From Acidobacteriota bacterium (GTDB lineage Bacteria > Acidobacteriota > UBA6911 > RPQK01 > JAJDTT01), in the NCBI GenBank assembly GCA_028874215.1, contig JAPPLF010000042.1, positions 1 to 64,000 of the forward strand: a stretch of DNA of 64,000 nt, given 5' to 3'. The notes beneath the pieces are model-generated. The model was given only the letters and a program-made list of their open reading frames with translations, was not told the DNA's origin and did no database searches. Of the stretch, positions 62,508 to 64,000 are shown one piece after another. The translations under genes were made by a program, and so were the position numbers. Every line of letters begins with the position of its first letter. Position 1 is the stretch's first letter.

Positions 62508-62807
62508 TCAGTCAGACTCCGATCTTCCCGGTTCGACCTTGGGAGCCTGATCTGTCAGCGAGGTCAGTATGAACGGCGCGGAAGCACCGATGTTGAATGC
62601 CAGGATCGGATTGGATTCAATTCCGTACAGCAAAACCAAGAGCCCGCCGGCTGCGGCCATAATGATGGTGACGATCCAATAGAGCCAACTCTTCGACCAG
62701 GCAGGGACACCCCTGTGGAGTTCCCTGCGGATGCGGAACCATTGGAGCAGCTCTTACATACAGCCGCCCAAAAAGCCCCACACGATCATTGGGCAGGAGG
62801 CGTCCAT
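62508..62807 (-). pseudogene. Small membrane protein gene with an in-frame stop
   Basis: The frame from the ATG at 62807 gives MDASCPMIVWGFLGGCM, then TAA at 62754-62756. It continues open for 81 codons (ELLQWFRIRREL..., then a membrane segment WIVTIIMAAAGGLLVLLYGI and NIGASAPFILTSL) to a TGA at 62508. The continuing part is strongly coding-like. It lies 8 bases after the HTH gene stop, as in an operon. It is either a nonsense mutant or a sequencing error. Confidence 0.55.
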
Positions 62808-62815
62808 GGCAGCGG

Positions 62816-63073
62816 CTAGAATGATTTCGCGACGATCCTCTGCAATTTGGAGAGGAACTCCCGCAGTCGAACTGGCCGGGACCCGTGTGTGTATACGATT
62901 TTCCCGTCCTTGGAAATGGCTTGGCGTACTTCGGCTCGATGTTGGTCAATCAGGCGTGTCACGCGCCTTCGATCCAGTCCAGCTTCCTTGGCAATGCCGT
63001 CGACTGTCCTGAAGTCCCACGTCGGGTTCAAGAGCGCGGAACGCACCTTTTCCCAGTCACCCTCTGTGATCAT
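62816..63073 (-). CDS. Small helix-turn-helix protein, probable
   Basis: 85 aa. DFRTVDGIAKEAGLDRRRVTRLIDQHR looks like a winged-helix or MarR-like recognition region. A following basic stretch (YTHGSRPVRLREFLSKLQ) could be the wing. No family named. It likely forms an operon with the broken membrane protein gene. Confidence 0.55.
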   Translation of the reverse strand: MITEGDWEKVRSALLNPTWDFRTVDGIAKEAGLDRRRVTRLIDQHRAEVRQAISKDGKIVYTHGSRPVRLREFLSKLQRIVAKSF

Positions 63074-63221
63074 GATGCCACTTCCGTTCCCACGGTTTCA
63101 CCTGCTCGTATACTCCTGAACGCTCCGGCGACACGAAATGCGATCCTGATGGTCGACCACAAATGATCTTCCCGGTAGCCGTCTTGTCCGCTTGCTCTTT
63201 TTTTACTTTTTCCCCACTCCT

Positions 63222-63833
63222 TTATTCTTGAATTGCAAACAAGGTATTCCGGTTGGTGATGTAGAGTACTCCGTTGGCGGCGACCGCCGTCGTGTAGACC
63301 GAATCTCCCATCTCGTTGACGGCCAGCTCCTTCATCGTGGTGCCGTGCTCCAGCACCACCACGTCGCCGTCCTCGTCTCCCAGGTAGACCTTGCCGTCCA
63401 CCAGGTAGGGAGACCCCCAGACTGCGGCCAGCATGTCGTAGCGCCAGTGCCGTTTTCCGGTGGCTAGATCCAGGCAGTAGAGAAACCCCGTCAGATCAGC
63501 CGCATAGAGGAGGCCGTCTCCGATGGCGACCGTGGACATGCTGCGGCGAAAGTCCTCCCCACCCACGTGCCAGATCCGCCCCTTCTCAGTGATGTCGCCG
63601 GTCTGTGTCGCGTCGATGGAAAAGAGGTGACCGGGACCCTCGCCGTGCTCGGGGTCCTGCCCCACGCTGAGCAGGACCTTGTCCTCGTAGAGGACCGGCG
63701 TGGAGATGATGTTGTTGCGAGTGCCGCGCCCTCCCAGTTTCCACTCGGAGGCCTTGGGATTGAGATCGAACTTCCAAATCAGTTCGCCACTATAGCTACT
63801 GACGGTTTCTTCTACATCCCTCCTCTGACGCGG
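63222..63833 (-). pseudogene. C-terminal part of a PQQ-like beta-propeller protein, 5' truncated
   Basis: Propeller blades are visible: [59 protein letters not shown] and [15 protein letters not shown], ending at TAA 63222. Going upstream, the frame reaches TGA at 63834-63836 without a plausible start. A GTG at 63665 gives 147 aa, but it falls inside a blade. Intact members have about 400 residues, so at least half is missing. It may have been cut by rearrangement. Confidence 0.6.
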
Positions 63834-64000
63834 TCACATACCAATCGAACGGCTCCTGACATCATACTGTAGGCTTGAGGCAACTTCGGCAACTGACTGC
63901 ACGATTTCATCTGAGCCAAGCACAGCTCTCTTTGCTTCGAGAATGAACTCGGCCTTTAGGTGGTTCGCAATTGACGTCAAGCCTCCGAATCTCTGTGCCT
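63834..64000 (-). CDS. Partial gene at the window edge, AraC-like C-terminus
   Basis: 54 codons in the - strand frame ending with TGA at 63834. The segment HLKAEFILEAKRAVLGSDEI resembles the second helix-turn-helix of AraC regulators (EAKRLL...S..SV.EIA pattern). It is followed by VAEVASSLQYD. The rest lies beyond the window. It lies immediately before the propeller remnant in the same frame. Confidence 0.4.
   Translation of the reverse strand, partial: AQRFGGLTSIANHLKAEFILEAKRAVLGSDEIVQSVAEVASSLQYDVRSRSIGM

Overview
The window is about 64 kb of high-GC, gene-dense bacterial chromosome. No rRNA, tRNA, CRISPR array or complete transposon was seen. The gene content points to Acidobacteriota, though no marker gene proves it. 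The signs are a GWxTD-domain protein, two very large TonB-dependent receptors with an N-terminal carboxypeptidase-regulatory-like domain, CRTAC1/ASPIC-UnbV FG-GAP proteins, and DUF1549/DUF1553 plus DUF1501 gene pairs with cytochrome-c motifs. Planctomycetota share some of these families and remain a weaker alternative.

Layout. 0.1-9.4 kb is a + strand set of exported proteins: a heme-binding propeller lipoprotein, a DUF1080 lipoprotein, a PPC-domain protein, a DUF1549/1553 protein and a DUF1501 protein. 9.5-12.2 kb is one fused two-domain reductase plus enoyl-CoA hydratase. 12.2-19 kb is a second DUF1501-DUF1549/1553 pair (- strand) bracketed by three toxin-antitoxin modules (hicBA, phd-vapC, higBA). 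19.1-24.1 kb holds pyruvate dehydrogenase E1 alpha, E1 beta and E2, then a CRTAC1 protein. 24.1-24.8 kb is non-coding with strong inverted repeats. 24.8-32.1 kb holds a zinc ribbon, an FGE-like protein, a VOC/SDR pair, a sugar ABC importer, an HpcH/HpaI aldolase and a vapBC module. 32.4-40.2 kb carries exported TPR proteins, an orphan amino-acid-type binding protein, the GWxTD protein and a GH127-like protein. 40.3-42.7 kb has a second VOC/SDR pair with a 206-bp tandem duplication, then another vapBC whose toxin lacks a catalytic Asp. 43-51 kb has a DUF1080 protein, a five-gene oligopeptide ABC operon and a porin. 51.1-54.8 kb has a tandem-domain cyclase and a CRTAC1 protein. 55-62.3 kb has two paralogous TonB receptors. 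62.5-64 kb contains broken genes.

How the parts fit. Most genes serve uptake and degradation of organic matter: TonB receptors and a porin in the outer membrane, sugar and peptide ABC importers in the inner membrane, and exported DUF1080, DUF1549, GH127-like and propeller proteins in the periplasm. Catabolic enzymes (VOC, SDR, aldolase, hydratase fusion) lead toward pyruvate dehydrogenase. Five toxin-antitoxin modules and several gene remnants mark it as a rearranging region. A family of short intergenic palindromes runs through it: arm sequence changes while pairing and a TTTCC-like loop are kept.
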